A stretch of DNA of 64,000 nucleotides from Geobacter sp. (GTDB lineage Bacteria; Desulfobacterota; Desulfuromonadia; Geobacterales; Geobacteraceae). This document shows, piece after piece, positions 24,977 to 35,360 of this stretch. The position numbers were made by a program, and so were the translations under genes. Position 1 is the stretch's first letter, and each line of letters opens with the position of its first letter. The DNA is taken from positions 1 to 64,000 of the forward strand of contig PJFC01000001.1 in assembly GCA_003574885.1 (NCBI GenBank), in the 5' to 3' direction. The notes below the pieces were generated by a model that saw only the letters and a list, made by a program, of their open reading frames with translations, had not been told where the DNA came from and searched no databases.

Positions 24977-26686
24977 ATGAAACTTAACAATATGAAAATA
25001 GGCATCCGCATGGGACTGGGTTTCGGCCTGCTGCTGCTGTTCCTGGCACTGATCACCATGATGTCCATCAACAGTCTGGGCAAGATGGACGACAACCTGG
25101 AGCGGATCGTCCAGGTGAGCTATAACAAGATCAAGCTCGCCAACGACGCCCAGAAGGGGATCAGCCAGGTAATAGATGGCGTGCAGATGCTGATGCTCAA
25201 GGATATGTCCGCGCGCCGCGAAGTCTACGCCGAAATCGAGAAGCAGCGGGGAGAGTACCGGGAGATCATGACAAAACTGGAGAAACAGGAGACCTCCGAC
25301 AAGGGAAAAGAGTTGATGGCGGCGGTCAACACCAGTATAGCCAACGCCAAGCAGGCCAACATGAAGGTTGAGGAGCTTTCCCTGGCCGACAAGTCCGGCG
25401 AAGCGATTGCGAGCTACAACCGGGAGGCGGCCCCTCTGGACGACAAGATATTCCTCGCGTTCAAGGAGCTGGTGAAATACGAGGAGGATCAGATTATCGC
25501 CAGTTACACTGACGCCGGAAAGGTGTACCAGTCGACCCGGACCATGAACCTGGTGACCGCCTGCGCCGCCATGCTGGTCTGTATCCTGATCAGCTTTCTC
25601 ATCACCCGGAGCGTGACCGGACCCCTGCGGGATGCGGTCCAGGTGGCCAATCGTCTTGCCGATGGAGATCTGACCGCCACCGTCACGCCAAACGGCAGGG
25701 ATGAAGCCGCCTTGCTTCTGGCCGCAATGCAGAACATGGTGGCAAAGTTGCGGGAGATCGTCGGCGAAGTCAAAAGTGCTGCCGACAACGTTGCCGCCGG
25801 GAGCCAGCAGCTTTCCTCCAGCGCCGAGGAGATGTCCCAGGGCGCAAGTGAGCAGGCCGCCGCCGCCGAAGAAGCCTCCTCCTCCATGGAACAGATGACC
25901 TCTAACATCCGGCAGAATGCGGACAACGCCATGCAGACCGAGAAGATTGCCGTAAAATCAGCCGAATCTGCCCGCGACGGCGGCAAGGCGGTGATCGAAA
26001 CCGTTGGTGCCATGAAGGAGATCGCCAACAAAATATCAATCATCGAGGAAATTGCCCGGCAGACGAACCTCCTGGCCTTGAACGCCGCCATCGAGGCGGC
26101 ACGAGCCGGGGAACATGGCAAGGGATTCGCCGTAGTGGCAAGCGAAGTGCGCAAGCTTGCAGAACGCTCCCAGAAAGCAGCTGCGGAAATCAGTGAGCTA
26201 TCGGCATCGAGCGTTTCGGTGGCGGAAACGGCCGGTGATCTCCTTGGCCGGATCGTGCCCGACATCCAGCGGACCGCCGAACTGGTCCAGGAAATCAACG
26301 CATCGAGCCGAGAACAGGATCTGGGCGCCGAGCAGATCAACAAGGCGATCCAGCAGCTCGACCAGGTTATCCAGCAGAACGCCTCCGCCTCCGAGGAGAT
26401 GGCCTCAACCGCCGAAGAACTTTCTTCCCAGTCGGAACAACTGCAGAACACTATCGCCTTCTTCCGTGTTGACAACAGGGAGTCCTCCCGGGCTGCAACG
26501 CCCCGCACGGCACGTCCGGTCCATGTCGACCGGGACCGGCGCGCCGGAGCCGGACGGCTGCATCACTTGGCGCATGTCGGCAAGGCCAACGGCTATCACA
26601 CCGCCAACGCCACCATGTCAACAGGACTCGAACTTGACATGGCCAGTGCCGGAGACAAGCTGGATGCATCGTTCGAAAAGTTCTGA
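24977..26686 (+). CDS. Methyl-accepting chemotaxis protein with four-helix-bundle sensor
   Basis: A 569-residue receptor. TM1 is at about 11-32, followed by a periplasmic four-helix-bundle sensor (about 33-188; [20 protein letters not shown]), TM2 at about 190-212 and HAMP at about 213-265. The canonical signalling tip is near 355-400 ([38 protein letters not shown]). Methylation-region glutamates are common ([20 protein letters not shown]). A C-terminal tail of about 45 residues after the helical domain (rich in Arg, Ala and His) has no clear CheR-binding pentapeptide. AAGGAG precedes the ATG. It is encoded between cheW and cheR and is the likely main receptor of this array. Confidence 0.94.
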   Translation: MKLNNMKIGIRMGLGFGLLLLFLALITMMSINSLGKMDDNLERIVQVSYNKIKLANDAQKGISQVIDGVQMLMLKDMSARREVYAEIEKQRGEYREIMTKLEKQETSDKGKELMAAVNTSIANAKQANMKVEELSLADKSGEAIASYNREAAPLDDKIFLAFKELVKYEEDQIIASYTDAGKVYQSTRTMNLVTACAAMLVCILISFLITRSVTGPLRDAVQVANRLADGDLTATVTPNGRDEAALLLAAMQNMVAKLREIVGEVKSAADNVAAGSQQLSSSAEEMSQGASEQAAAAEEASSSMEQMTSNIRQNADNAMQTEKIAVKSAESARDGGKAVIETVGAMKEIANKISIIEEIARQTNLLALNAAIEAARAGEHGKGFAVVASEVRKLAERSQKAAAEISELSASSVSVAETAGDLLGRIVPDIQRTAELVQEINASSREQDLGAEQINKAIQQLDQVIQQNASASEEMASTAEELSSQSEQLQNTIAFFRVDNRESSRAATPRTARPVHVDRDRRAGAGRLHHLAHVGKANGYHTANATMSTGLELDMASAGDKLDASFEKF

Positions 26687-26741
26687 ACGGGAAAAGCAGA
26701 TTCTCCATGGCCTCTTGCACCTGTGATGACCGGGAGTCGCT

Positions 26742-27605
26742 ATGACAACTAACGCACTCAGATCGCCGGCCACTCCACGGCTCTCTTCCGGCGATTTTAC
26801 CCGCCTGAGCCGCTTCATCTACGATGAGTGCGGCATCAGGATGCCACCGTCCAAGAAGACCATGCTGGAGGCACGCCTGAACAGACGGCTGCGGGAGCTC
26901 GGCATGAGGTCGTTTACCGACTACTGCACCCATCTCTTCGGCAACTCCGGGGTTGAGGAACGGGTCACGATGATCGACCTTGCCACCACCAACAAGACCG
27001 ATTTCTTCCGTGAGGCCGATCATTTTTCCTATCTGACACAACAGGCGCTGCCGGAATGGCGGCAGCGCCGAGGCGGCGGTGGCAGCCGCCGCCTGATGGT
27101 GTGGAGCGCCGGATGCTCCACCGGTGAGGAGCCCTACACGCTGGCCATGGTGCTGCAGGAATTCGCTGCCGGCTGCGGCGATTTTGATTTCCGGATTCTG
27201 GCCACCGATATTTCCACTCAGGTCCTGGGAAAGGCACAACTGGCGGTCTACCACGAGGACCGGGTCGCTCCCGTGCCGCTCTACCTGAAGCGAAAGTATC
27301 TGCTGCGCAGCAAGGATCGTGAGAACGGACTGGTGAGGGTGGTTCCTGAGCTGCGCGCCAAGGTCTCCTTTCGCCGTCTCAACTTCATGGCCGGTGATTT
27401 CGGTCTGCGGGAAACGATGGATATCATTTTCTGCCGCAATGTGATCATCTACTTCGACCGGCCGACCCAGGAACGCTTGCTGAACCGGCTCTGCGCCCAC
27501 CTGCACCCGGGCGGCCTGATTTTCATGGGACATTCGGAGACCCTGAGCGGGCTGGACGTTCCTCTGACCCAGGTGAGCCCTACCGTCTACCGAAAGGTTT
27601 CATGA
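26742..27605 (+). CDS. cheR: Chemoreceptor glutamate methyltransferase CheR
   Basis: A 287-residue protein that transfers methyl groups from S-adenosylmethionine to receptor glutamates. The N-terminal helical domain (1-90) includes LSRFIYDECGIRM. The Rossmann-like SAM domain has the family signature VWSAGCSTGEEPYTLAMVL, then FRILATDIS and FCRNVIIYF. There is no TPR extension. It overlaps cheD by 4 bases (ATGA). Pairing with CheD and CheB completes an adaptation system. Confidence 0.95.
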   Translation: MTTNALRSPATPRLSSGDFTRLSRFIYDECGIRMPPSKKTMLEARLNRRLRELGMRSFTDYCTHLFGNSGVEERVTMIDLATTNKTDFFREADHFSYLTQQALPEWRQRRGGGGSRRLMVWSAGCSTGEEPYTLAMVLQEFAAGCGDFDFRILATDISTQVLGKAQLAVYHEDRVAPVPLYLKRKYLLRSKDRENGLVRVVPELRAKVSFRRLNFMAGDFGLRETMDIIFCRNVIIYFDRPTQERLLNRLCAHLHPGGLIFMGHSETLSGLDVPLTQVSPTVYRKVS

Positions 27606-28153
27606 ACATTCAGCCCGCGTCACTTCCCCACTTTTTCCTCAAGCCGGGAGACATGGCTTTTGCCGAACAATCCTGCGTCATCTCAACCCTCCTCGGTTCA
27701 TGCGTGGCCATCACCATGACCAGCCGTCGCCTCGGCATTGGTGCCATCTGCCATGCGCTCCTCCCTGCCTGCCAGGATAGGAATCGCTGCAACGGCTGCA
27801 CGGAGCTGTTCCGCCACGTGGAGTGCTCTGTTCAGGGCATGATCGAGGCGTTCCTGGTCAGGGGGGTACCGTGTAGCGGCATCGAGGCCAAGTTGTTCGG
27901 CGGCGCCGACATGTTTCGCACGGACACTGCGAGGGATGGAGAATACTCCGTCGGGCGTCAGAATATCGACAAGGCCCGGAACACCCTGGCGGCAGAGGGA
28001 ATCAGGCTGGTCGCCACCGATGTCGGGGGGACGCAGGGGAGAAAGATCATCTTCTATCCCCATACCGGCGAGGTCTTTCTCCGTCGACTGACCAGCATGG
28101 CACTCGCAGGAGGCATGTCGGCAGCGCGAAGGACGCGGGGACAGGTGTCATGA
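27602..28153 (+). CDS. cheD: Chemoreceptor glutamine deamidase CheD
   Basis: A 183-residue CheD. The catalytic Cys is in [10 protein letters not shown], the His in ICHALLPA and the Thr/Ser-site region in [10 protein letters not shown]. CheD deamidates selected receptor glutamines to glutamates and, in some species, modulates CheC or receptors directly. Several additional cysteines ([17 protein letters not shown]) follow the catalytic His; this is somewhat unusual, though I draw no function from it. The gene overlaps cheR upstream and cheB downstream by 4 bases each. Confidence 0.93.
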   Translation: MNIQPASLPHFFLKPGDMAFAEQSCVISTLLGSCVAITMTSRRLGIGAICHALLPACQDRNRCNGCTELFRHVECSVQGMIEAFLVRGVPCSGIEAKLFGGADMFRTDTARDGEYSVGRQNIDKARNTLAAEGIRLVATDVGGTQGRKIIFYPHTGEVFLRRLTSMALAGGMSAARRTRGQVS

Positions 28154-29214
28154 AGAAAATCAGGGTCCTGATCGTAGACGATTCAGCCGTGGTGCGCCAG
28201 GTACTGTCGGACATCATCTCCGCCGACCCGGAGTTGGAGGTGATCGGGACCGCCGCAGACCCCTACATCGCCGCCGAACGGATGAAAACAACCGTCCCCG
28301 ACGTGATCACCATGGATGTGGAGATGCCCCGAATGGATGGCATCACCTTCCTGCAGCGGATCATGAGCCAGCACCCGATCCCGGTGGTAATCTGTTCAAG
28401 CCTGACCGAAAAAGGCTCGGAAACGGCCCTGAAGGCCCTGGAATACGGAGCTGTGGAGATTATCGAGAAACCGCGCCTCGGCACACGCCAGTTTCTTGAG
28501 GAATCGGCCTTACGGATCTGCGACGCCATCCGTGCGGCCAGCCGGGTTCGACCTCGCCGGATTGCCACCAGGAAACGGGAGATTGCGCCGAAGCTGACCG
28601 CAGATGCCGTTTTGACCCGGCCCACCTCGCTGGCGATGGTCAGGACGACGGAAAAGGTGGTCGTTGTAGGAACCTCCACCGGCGGAACCGAGGCATTACG
28701 CGTCCTTCTGGAGGCTCTCCCCGCCGACAGCCCCGGCATCGTCATCGTGCAGCACATGCCTGAGTATTTCACCGCCGCCTTTGCCGACCGTCTCGACGGG
28801 ATTTGCCGGATTTCCGTCAAGGAAGCGCAGAACAACGACTCAGTGATCCCCGGCCGGGCGCTCATCGCGCCGGGGAACCGCCATATCCTGCTGAAGAGAA
28901 GCGGCGCCCGCTACTACGTGGAACTGAAGGACGGACCGCTCGTCTGTCGCCATCGGCCTTCCGTCGACGTTCTGTTTCGCTCAGCGGCACGATACGCAGG
29001 TGCAAATACGGTGGGTGTGATCATGACCGGCATGGGGGACGACGGCGCCCGGGGGATGCGGGAATTGAAGGAGGCCGGAGCAGTGACTATTGCCCAGGAC
29101 GAGGCGACGTCGGTGGTTTTCGGAATGCCGAAGGAAGCCATTTCCCACGGGGGGGTGGATATGGTCCTCCCTCTGAACGGTATTGCCGCTGCAGTGTTAA
29201 AGAACTGCAGATGA
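28150..29214 (+). CDS. cheB: Chemoreceptor methylesterase CheB
   Basis: A 354-residue two-domain protein: receiver at 1-120 (Asp in [14 protein letters not shown], Lys in IIEKPRL) and methylesterase at about 165-350. Catalytic residues are visible as Ser in [11 protein letters not shown], His in [12 protein letters not shown] and Asp in [11 protein letters not shown]. It removes methyl groups from receptor glutamates when phosphorylated by CheA. It is the last gene of the operon, followed by a strong hairpin at 29254-29291. Confidence 0.96.
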   Translation: MKKIRVLIVDDSAVVRQVLSDIISADPELEVIGTAADPYIAAERMKTTVPDVITMDVEMPRMDGITFLQRIMSQHPIPVVICSSLTEKGSETALKALEYGAVEIIEKPRLGTRQFLEESALRICDAIRAASRVRPRRIATRKREIAPKLTADAVLTRPTSLAMVRTTEKVVVVGTSTGGTEALRVLLEALPADSPGIVIVQHMPEYFTAAFADRLDGICRISVKEAQNNDSVIPGRALIAPGNRHILLKRSGARYYVELKDGPLVCRHRPSVDVLFRSAARYAGANTVGVIMTGMGDDGARGMRELKEAGAVTIAQDEATSVVFGMPKEAISHGGVDMVLPLNGIAAAVLKNCR

Positions 29215-29253
29215 CTCTGATGTACCGGCAGTTACAAACCATATCCGCCAACA

Positions 29254-29291
29254 AACAAAGGCCACTTTTCGTTTGAAAAGTGGCCTTTGTT
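29254..29291 (+). terminator. Intrinsic terminator after the che operon (bidirectional)
   Basis: A perfect 17-bp inverted repeat (AACAAAGGCCACTTTTC and its complement) surrounds the loop GTTT. T-rich ends on both strands let it end the che operon and perhaps the converging EtfA transcript. An almost identical hairpin with compensating base-pair changes lies at 43746-43779. Confidence 0.85.
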
Positions 29292-29499
29292 CACTATGGC
29301 TCCCCCTGGCGTACGAAATCAGGAACTTTTTCAGCGCTCCCCTTTCTTCCAAGTTGAAGTCCTTGTGCAATCAGATCTTGCAAATAACTCCCTCAGCAAC
29401 AGGAGTGCGGGAAACGCGGCAATAAGGGAAAAAACAGAAGATTCGGCACCTCCCCACCGTTACCGTGAAAGGAAACGCCCATGGCGGCGATAACAGTTT

Positions 29500-30405
29500 T
29501 TACAGTTTTGCCGTCAGGGCGGGAACGAACTGGAGGACGTCGGCGACCACCAGGACATCAGCAACCTCGCCGATGGGGGCATCCTTGTCCTTGTTGATGG
29601 CAACGATGAAGTCCGATTTCTTCATCCCCGCCAGGTGCTGGATGGCGCCGCTCACCCCGCAGGCGATGTACAGTTTCGGACTCACGGTCTGGCCGGTGGT
29701 CCCCACCTGGTGACTGTGCTCTACCCACCCCGCATCCACCACCGGACGGCTCGCTCCCAGTTCCCCGCCGAGTGCCTTGGCCAGGGCGGCAATGACCTCT
29801 ACGTTCTCTTTCTTCCCGATCCCCCGCCCGGCGGTGACGATCACCTCTGCCCGGGTCAGATCCACGTCTTTCGCCTCGGCTGGCTCGTAGCCGGCGAAGC
29901 TGACGTTGCTCGTTACCGTCGCGCTGATCTTCTCCACACTGGGGCTTCCTCCCAACGGGGTGACAGGAAAGGCTCCGGCCTGGATGGTGATGACCGCCCT
30001 CGCCGTGGACGGCTTGACGGTCCGCCGCATCTTGGCGTTGCAGCATCCCACTTCGAAACCACCGTCGGCCAGGCCGATGACTTCCGATACCTGGGCGACT
30101 TTCAGTTTTGCCGCTACCCGCGGCGCCAGGTCCCAGCCGTAGGATGAGTGCAGGAAGACGACGTAGTCGGGGTTTTCTTTCTGGATGGTGTCGAGAATCA
30201 GCTGCTTGTGCAGGTCGGGGTTGTACTCCCCGCAGCTTGCCACGTCAGCCAAATAGAGTTTGCCGTCAAAGGCCGGTAGCTGGCTCTCGCTCCCCACCAC
30301 CAGCATAGTGGTCTCCGCTCCTAGTTGCCCCGCAAAACCGAACAATTCGTAGCTGCTGTCGAGAAGTTTCCCCTCGCGGTATTCGCCGATGAGTAGTGTT
30401 TTCAT
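29500..30405 (-). CDS. etfA: Electron transfer flavoprotein subunit alpha
   Basis: A 301-residue EtfA. The C-terminal FAD-binding domain shows the family signature [20 protein letters not shown] then [17 protein letters not shown], plus [17 protein letters not shown]. With EtfB it forms a soluble heterodimer that takes electrons from acyl-CoA dehydrogenase and passes them to a membrane ETF:quinone oxidoreductase. It lies 9 bases downstream of etfB and is the last gene of a beta-oxidation operon that also encodes the dehydrogenase and the membrane acceptor. Confidence 0.95.
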   Translation of the reverse strand: MKTLLIGEYREGKLLDSSYELFGFAGQLGAETTMLVVGSESQLPAFDGKLYLADVASCGEYNPDLHKQLILDTIQKENPDYVVFLHSSYGWDLAPRVAAKLKVAQVSEVIGLADGGFEVGCCNAKMRRTVKPSTARAVITIQAGAFPVTPLGGSPSVEKISATVTSNVSFAGYEPAEAKDVDLTRAEVIVTAGRGIGKKENVEVIAALAKALGGELGASRPVVDAGWVEHSHQVGTTGQTVSPKLYIACGVSGAIQHLAGMKKSDFIVAINKDKDAPIGEVADVLVVADVLQFVPALTAKL

Positions 30406-30414
30406 TGTCGTCTC

Positions 30415-31191
30415 CTATCTCAAGACCGTTGTCTTCTCTTTGAGTATCCCCATGAGCTGGTCCACCAGTGTCCCCATTTCCCCTTCCAGTACTATCCCCC
30501 CACCCTTCTTGGCGGGCGGATGGAAGCTTACGGTGGCGGCCAAAGCCTCTTCCTTGAGAAGTTCCGCCACGGCAATGGCCTGGATCTCTTTCTTCTTGGC
30601 CTTCATGATGTTGGGAAGCGTCGGGTACCGGGGGATGTTCAGGCCGAGCTGGCAGGTGACCAGGGCCGGGGTGGTCAGCTTGACGATCCCCTTGATCCCC
30701 CCTTCCAGTTCCCGCCGGGCGGTGACGGTCCCGTCGGCAAAGGCGAAGCCGACCAGGGTGGTGGCGCAGGCGTAGCCCAGATCTTCGGCGACGGTGACCC
30801 CTACCTGGGCCGAACCCCGGTCCTGGGACTGCATGCCGGTGAAGATGAAGTCGTAGCCCTGGTCCTTGGCATAGGCGGCGATGATACCGGCGATCTGCCA
30901 GGGGTCTTTGGTGGCGGCTGCGTCGTCCTGGACATGGACACCACGGTCGCACCCCATGGCCAGCGCTTTCTTGATCGCCTCCCCCACCCGGTCCGGGCCG
31001 ATGGAAAGGACGGTCAACTCACACCCTTCTCCAAGTTGTTCACGCAGCTGCACAGCCTGCTCCACGGCGTATTCGTCGTATTCGTTCATCCGCCACGCCA
31101 GGTCGCTCTCGTCGTACCAGACCCCGCTCGCCGCCGGCTTGAACCGCGACTCCATGTCCGGGACCTGTTTGATGCAGACCAGTATCTTCAT
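30415..31191 (-). CDS. etfB: Electron transfer flavoprotein subunit beta
   Basis: A 258-residue EtfB: N-terminal KILVCIKQVPD, then MNEYDEYAVEQAVQLRE, GCDRGVHVQDD and the signature region GITVAEDLG-like GVTVAEDLGYACATTLVG. It binds AMP structurally and pairs with EtfA. The position within the operon, directly after the Fe-S oxidoreductase gene, indicates a dedicated electron path from butyryl-CoA type substrates to quinone. A dispersed repeat (31207-31256) separates it from the upstream gene. Confidence 0.94.
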   Translation of the reverse strand: MKILVCIKQVPDMESRFKPAASGVWYDESDLAWRMNEYDEYAVEQAVQLREQLGEGCELTVLSIGPDRVGEAIKKALAMGCDRGVHVQDDAAATKDPWQIAGIIAAYAKDQGYDFIFTGMQSQDRGSAQVGVTVAEDLGYACATTLVGFAFADGTVTARRELEGGIKGIVKLTTPALVTCQLGLNIPRYPTLPNIMKAKKKEIQAIAVAELLKEEALAATVSFHPPAKKGGGIVLEGEMGTLVDQLMGILKEKTTVLR

Positions 31192-31206
31192 GATTACCTC
31201 CGATGT

Positions 31207-31256
31207 GCAGGGGCGTGGTTTCCCCGCCCTGGACGCGGTTACCGCGTCCCTACGAT
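31207..31256. repeat. REP-like dispersed palindromic element, copy A
   Basis: This 50-base element starts GCAGGGGCG and ends CGTCCCTACGAT, with internal inverted repeats (GACGCGGTTACCGCGTC). It shares its termini with copies at 35361-35390 and 42285-42333. It lies between etfB and the Fe-S oxidoreductase gene and slightly overlaps the 3' end of the latter. Confidence 0.7.
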
Positions 31257-33238
31257 ATAATAATCCGTTCGGCTATGATCTCAGCCAGGTCCCTGACCAC
31301 GATCACCCCTTCGGCACCGCCGGTCTTGATCCCGTCCTCGAACATGGTAAGGCAGAAGGGACAGTTGCTGACCAGCAGCGGTGCCCCGGTCTCCTGGGCC
31401 ATCTTGACCCTTTTCTCGCTGATCTTGGTGCCGAGCTTTTCCTCGGCGAGGATTCGGCCACCGCCGGCGCCGCAGCAGAAGCTGTCGAAGCCACTCTTCT
31501 CCATCTCCCGGATCTGACCACCGGCCTGCTTCAGGATACTCCGCGGCTGGTCGATGATGTCCATGTAACGACCCACATAGCAGGAATCATGGTAGGTGGC
31601 GACGAACGGCTCGGGGGTGAGCTTGAGGGCGCCCTTGTTCAGCAGGCCATGCAGGTAGGTACTGTAGTGCTCTACCGGCACCTCCAGCCCCAGGTCCTTG
31701 TAGTCACGGCTCAAGGTGTTGAAGCAGTGGGGGCAGGTGGTAACGATCTTCTTGACGCCGTGCCCCTTGATCAGTTCGATGTTCTCGGCGGCCGTCATCT
31801 GGTAGAGGTATTCGTTCCCCAGTTTCCGGGCCGGTTCGCCGCAGCACTTCTCTTCTTTCCCCAGGATGCCGACTTTTACCCCGGCGGCATGGCAGATACT
31901 GACGAAGCTTTTGGCAATCTCTCGGTTCCGTTTGTCAAACGATGCATAGCAACCGACGAAGTAGAGGATGTCCACCTCTTCGCCACTTTCCATGAGAGTT
32001 ACGGGGAGATTCCCGGCCCACTCACCCCGGGAAGCAAAGGCGAGGCCAAAGGGGTTGCCGTTGACTTCGATGTTGGCTATGGCGGTCCGCACCTCGTCCC
32101 CTGGGAAAGCCCCTTCCATGAGGGTGAGGTTTCTGCGCATCTCAAGGATCTTGTTGACGTGCTCGTTGTTGGCCGGGCAGATATCCTGGCAGGCCCGGCA
32201 GGTGGTGCAGGACCAGAGAACATCCTGACTAACCGTGGTGCAGAGGTCGGCCCCCGGTTCGGTCTGGGCCACTTCGCCGATCTGCTGGATCAGTTTCATG
32301 GGGGAGAGCGGCTTGTCGGTGGTATAGGCTGGACAGCGATCCTGGCACCGTTTGCAGCTGGTGCAGGCGTCGGCATCGAAGATGTCTTTCCAGGTGAGGT
32401 CGGTGACTTTGGCCGCACCGAACTGCTCTATGCTCTCGTCTTCCATGTTGATGGTGCCGATGCTCCCCTTGGGCTCCAGGGGAGCGAAGAAGGCGTTCAG
32501 GCTGGTGGTGACGATATGGCGCAGTTTGCTGTAGGGAATGGCGCAGAAGAAGCCGAGCACCAGGGCGAAGTGGAGCCACCACAAAACCTTGTGGGTGGTC
32601 CGGATTGAGGGCTCGTCGAAGCTCGTAAAGAGGTGGGCCGCTACGTACCCGACCGGCGAGTAGATGGCCAGCCCCGGATTCTGGGTGAGCTCGGTGACCG
32701 CCATCCGGGCCCCCTCGATGAGGAAGCCGGTCAAAAGAATGGCGAACAGCAGCTGGTGGATGATGTAGTCATCCTGGACAATCTCCAGCCCCTCGGGCTT
32801 TTTGATGAAGCGGCGGACGAAGAGCCCCCCCAGCATCACCAGTGCCACAGACCCACCCAGGTCCAGCACCAGGGAAAAAGCCTTGTAGAATTCACCGGAC
32901 AGCAGGTTGACGTGCAAAAACGGCGTGAATAAATCCGCCTGGAACATGATGATGATGGTACCGACGAACAGGGTGAGAAATCCCCAGAAAAAGAGGGAAT
33001 GGAAAAGACCTCCCTCCGTCACCCGGCTTACCTTCACCTGCCCCAGAACTTCACCAACCATCCGCTTTACCCGCTCATCGTACCGGTCGAAGCGGTCCAG
33101 CGGCTTACCGAGATTATACAGAGGAAGCCGCTTCCAGAACCCCCACACCAGCATCCCCACCGCAAAAAGGCTCAGGACATACATGGGAAGCACTACCCCG
33201 TGCCCGATGTTCCAGTATATTTCACGCGTCGCTTCCAT
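31250..33238 (-). CDS. Membrane Fe-S oxidoreductase, probable ETF:quinone oxidoreductase (HdrD-like)
   Basis: This 662-residue protein starts at ATG 33238 (MEATREIYW), preceded by AAGGAT. The N-terminal about 280 residues contain five to six membrane helices of NarI/cytochrome b-like type. Next come two [4Fe-4S] motifs, CTSCKRCQDRCPAYTTDKP and CTTCRACQDICPANNEH, then two CCG domains (KCCGEPARKLGN; HDSCYVGRYMD with FCCGAGGGR). This layout is the HdrD/GlpC-like protein that accompanies EtfAB in Geobacteraceae and related anaerobes. It is thought to accept electrons from ETF and reduce menaquinone via membrane haem. Its position between the acyl-CoA dehydrogenase and etfBA supports that role. 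Confidence 0.9.
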   Translation of the reverse strand: MEATREIYWNIGHGVVLPMYVLSLFAVGMLVWGFWKRLPLYNLGKPLDRFDRYDERVKRMVGEVLGQVKVSRVTEGGLFHSLFFWGFLTLFVGTIIIMFQADLFTPFLHVNLLSGEFYKAFSLVLDLGGSVALVMLGGLFVRRFIKKPEGLEIVQDDYIIHQLLFAILLTGFLIEGARMAVTELTQNPGLAIYSPVGYVAAHLFTSFDEPSIRTTHKVLWWLHFALVLGFFCAIPYSKLRHIVTTSLNAFFAPLEPKGSIGTINMEDESIEQFGAAKVTDLTWKDIFDADACTSCKRCQDRCPAYTTDKPLSPMKLIQQIGEVAQTEPGADLCTTVSQDVLWSCTTCRACQDICPANNEHVNKILEMRRNLTLMEGAFPGDEVRTAIANIEVNGNPFGLAFASRGEWAGNLPVTLMESGEEVDILYFVGCYASFDKRNREIAKSFVSICHAAGVKVGILGKEEKCCGEPARKLGNEYLYQMTAAENIELIKGHGVKKIVTTCPHCFNTLSRDYKDLGLEVPVEHYSTYLHGLLNKGALKLTPEPFVATYHDSCYVGRYMDIIDQPRSILKQAGGQIREMEKSGFDSFCCGAGGGRILAEEKLGTKISEKRVKMAQETGAPLLVSNCPFCLTMFEDGIKTGGAEGVIVVRDLAEIIAERIIIS

Positions 33239-33334
33239 GATCAATCCTTCAGACTCCTTGCAAGCCTTTATCGAGTGAACTCCCACGGAATGTTCAGATT
33301 TTCGTCAGGCCAAGGCGCCAAGGAAGAACGCGGA

Positions 33335-33353
33335 GGGGTAGCAGCGCTACCCC
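33335..33353. repeat. Short perfect hairpin in intergenic spacer
   Basis: GGGGTAGC-AGC-GCTACCCC is an 8-bp inverted repeat in the 165-base gap between the acyl-CoA dehydrogenase and Fe-S oxidoreductase genes. No T run follows on either strand, so it is more likely an mRNA-stabilising hairpin or a dispersed repeat than a terminator. Confidence 0.5.
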
Positions 33354-33403
33354 GCACAGCGATCGACGAAGGTAATGCCGGCATGGCGGGAATATGGACA
33401 TTC

Positions 33404-34543
33404 CTAAGCCAGCAGCATCTTGGAGATGACGACTCTCTGCACCTCATTGGTCCCTTCGTAGATCTCGGTGATCTTGGCATCCCGGTACATCCGCTCCACC
33501 TCGTAGTCACAGATGAAGCCGTATCCGCCATGGATCTGGATCGCCTGGTGCGTGACATATGTCGCAGCTTCGGAAGCAAGCATCTTGCACATGGCCGATT
33601 CCATGGTGTAGTTCTTCTTGGCTTCCTTCAGGCAGGCTGCCTTGTAAGTCATAAGCTTGCTCGTCTCGATCTTCGCCCACATGTCCGCCAGCTTGAACTG
33701 GATCGCCTGCAGGTCGCAGATCGGGGCGCCGAACTGCTTGCGCTCCTTGGAGTAGGCAAGTGCACGTTCGAAGGCCCCCTCGGCAATCCCCAACGCCTGG
33801 GAGGCGATGCCGATCCGGCCGCCGTTCAGGGTGTCCATGGCGATCTTGAACCCCTGCCCTTCCTGCCCCAGCAGGTTCCCAGCCGGGATTCGCACGTTGT
33901 CCAGGGCGAAGGCGGTGGTGTAGCTGCCGCGGATGCCGAGTTTCTTCTCGTTCTTGAGGATTTCGACACCGTGGGAGCGGAGGTCGATGATGAAGGCCGA
34001 CACCCCCTTGTGCTTGAGGCTCTTGTCGGAGGTGGCGAAGAGGATTCCCGTCCCCCGGTAGCCGCCGTTGGTGATGAAGATCTTGGCACCGTTGACAACG
34101 AATTCGTCCCCCTCGCGCCGGTAGGTGGTGGAGATGGCACCGGCGTCGGAGCCGGCATCGGGCTCGGTAAGGAGGAAGCTGCCGATGATGTCGCCGCTGT
34201 TCAACGCAGGGAGCCATTTACTCTTCTGCTCTTCGGTGCCGAAGGTGTAAATGGGGCCGCAGGCGAGGGAGGTGTGCGCCGAGATGAGGACGCCGCTGGA
34301 ACCGCACGCCTTGGAGACCTCCTCGACGACGATGGCGTAGGAAAGCATGTCCAAGCCGGCCCCACCGTACTCCTCGGGGAGGTAGCTCCCCAGGAATCCC
34401 ATATCCCCCATCTTCCTGACGAGGGTGTCGGGAATCATGTGCTCCTCGTCGATCTGCATGGCGATCGGCTTGATCTCCTTGTTGACGAACTCCCGCACGC
34501 TGTCCTGCAAAACCTTATGGTCCTGGCTCAGTTCGAAATTCAT
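33404..34543 (-). CDS. Acyl-CoA dehydrogenase (short-chain type)
   Basis: A 379-residue flavoenzyme with the complete acyl-CoA dehydrogenase pattern: N-terminal helices (MNFELSQDHKVLQDSVREF), FAD/substrate region GSFLLTEPDAGSDAGAI, FITNGG, and C-terminal QIHGGYGFICDYEVERMYRD. The catalytic base Glu is in ITEIYEGTNEVQR, the site used by butyryl-CoA and similar dehydrogenases. It oxidises acyl-CoA to 2-enoyl-CoA, giving electrons to ETF. Neighbours (crotonase, 3-hydroxyacyl-CoA dehydrogenase, thiolase, EtfAB) suggest butyryl-CoA as substrate. A branched short-chain substrate such as isobutyryl-CoA is also possible. Confidence 0.94.
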   Translation of the reverse strand: MNFELSQDHKVLQDSVREFVNKEIKPIAMQIDEEHMIPDTLVRKMGDMGFLGSYLPEEYGGAGLDMLSYAIVVEEVSKACGSSGVLISAHTSLACGPIYTFGTEEQKSKWLPALNSGDIIGSFLLTEPDAGSDAGAISTTYRREGDEFVVNGAKIFITNGGYRGTGILFATSDKSLKHKGVSAFIIDLRSHGVEILKNEKKLGIRGSYTTAFALDNVRIPAGNLLGQEGQGFKIAMDTLNGGRIGIASQALGIAEGAFERALAYSKERKQFGAPICDLQAIQFKLADMWAKIETSKLMTYKAACLKEAKKNYTMESAMCKMLASEAATYVTHQAIQIHGGYGFICDYEVERMYRDAKITEIYEGTNEVQRVVISKMLLA

Positions 34544-34566
34544 GTATATGCCTCCGAAAGGTTTTG

Positions 34567-35349
34567 TTATTTCCCCGTGAACTCTGCCTTGCGCTTCTCG
34601 ACGAACGCCCCCATCCCCTCTTTCTGGTCGTCGGTGGCAAACAGCACCCCGAAGAGCGACGCCTCATAGCGAAAACCGTCTTCCTTGGACATGTTCAGAC
34701 CGTTGGCGATGGCATCCTTGGCGTAGGCGACACCGAGGGGACCGCCGCCGGCAATGGCGGCCGCCGTTTCTTTGGCCTTGCCCAGAAGCTCTTCCGGGGC
34801 AAAGACCTCATTGACGATTCCCCAGGCCAGGGCCTTGTCCGCCGAGATTATCCGGCCGGTGAAGATCAGCTCGTTGGCCTTGTTGGGGCCGATGAGCCGG
34901 GCCAGGTTCTGGGTGCCGCCGAAGCCGGGCATGATCCCCAGGGTCACCTCGGGAAAACCGACCTTGGCTTTTGCCGAGGCATAGATGAAATCGCACCCCA
35001 GGGCGAGCTCCAGGCCGCCACCCAGGGCAAAGCCGTTCACTGCAGCAATGACCGGTTTTTTCATCTTCTCCATGGCCATCATGACATGCTGCCCCTTGAC
35101 GGCGAAGCGGTGTCCCTCGTAGGAGGACATGGCGGACATCTCCTTGATATCGGCCCCGGCGACGAAGGCTTTCTCCCCGGCGCCGGTGACGATCACCACC
35201 TTGACCGCCGAATCGTACTCCAGCTCGTAGAGCGCACACCCCAGCTCGGTAAGTACCTCACTGGTCAGGGAGTTCAACGCCTGAGGGCGGTTGACGGTGA
35301 GGGTGGCGACGTCGGCGGCAGTTTCGATGAGCAGGTTCTTGTAGTCCAT
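34567..35349 (-). CDS. Enoyl-CoA hydratase / crotonase
   Basis: The start at ATG 35349 (MDYKNLLIE) gives 260 residues; GGAG lies 7 bases upstream. The crotonase fold is shown by the oxyanion-hole segments AFVAGADIKEM and AAVNGFALGGGLELALGCD. The two catalytic glutamates are in FPEVTLGIMPGFGGTQ and the neighbouring GGGLELALG helix region. It adds water to crotonyl-CoA to form 3-hydroxybutyryl-CoA. It lies between acyl-CoA dehydrogenase and 3-hydroxyacyl-CoA dehydrogenase genes. A 30-base palindromic repeat stands immediately before its ribosome site. Confidence 0.94.
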   Translation of the reverse strand: MDYKNLLIETAADVATLTVNRPQALNSLTSEVLTELGCALYELEYDSAVKVVIVTGAGEKAFVAGADIKEMSAMSSYEGHRFAVKGQHVMMAMEKMKKPVIAAVNGFALGGGLELALGCDFIYASAKAKVGFPEVTLGIMPGFGGTQNLARLIGPNKANELIFTGRIISADKALAWGIVNEVFAPEELLGKAKETAAAIAGGGPLGVAYAKDAIANGLNMSKEDGFRYEASLFGVLFATDDQKEGMGAFVEKRKAEFTGK

Positions 35350-35360
35350 GATTTTCTCCT

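Noticed and set aside
30881-34669. Long plus-strand frames (575 and 556 codons)
   Set aside because: Both are antisense to etfB, the Fe-S oxidoreductase and acyl-CoA dehydrogenase genes and show no recognisable domains.
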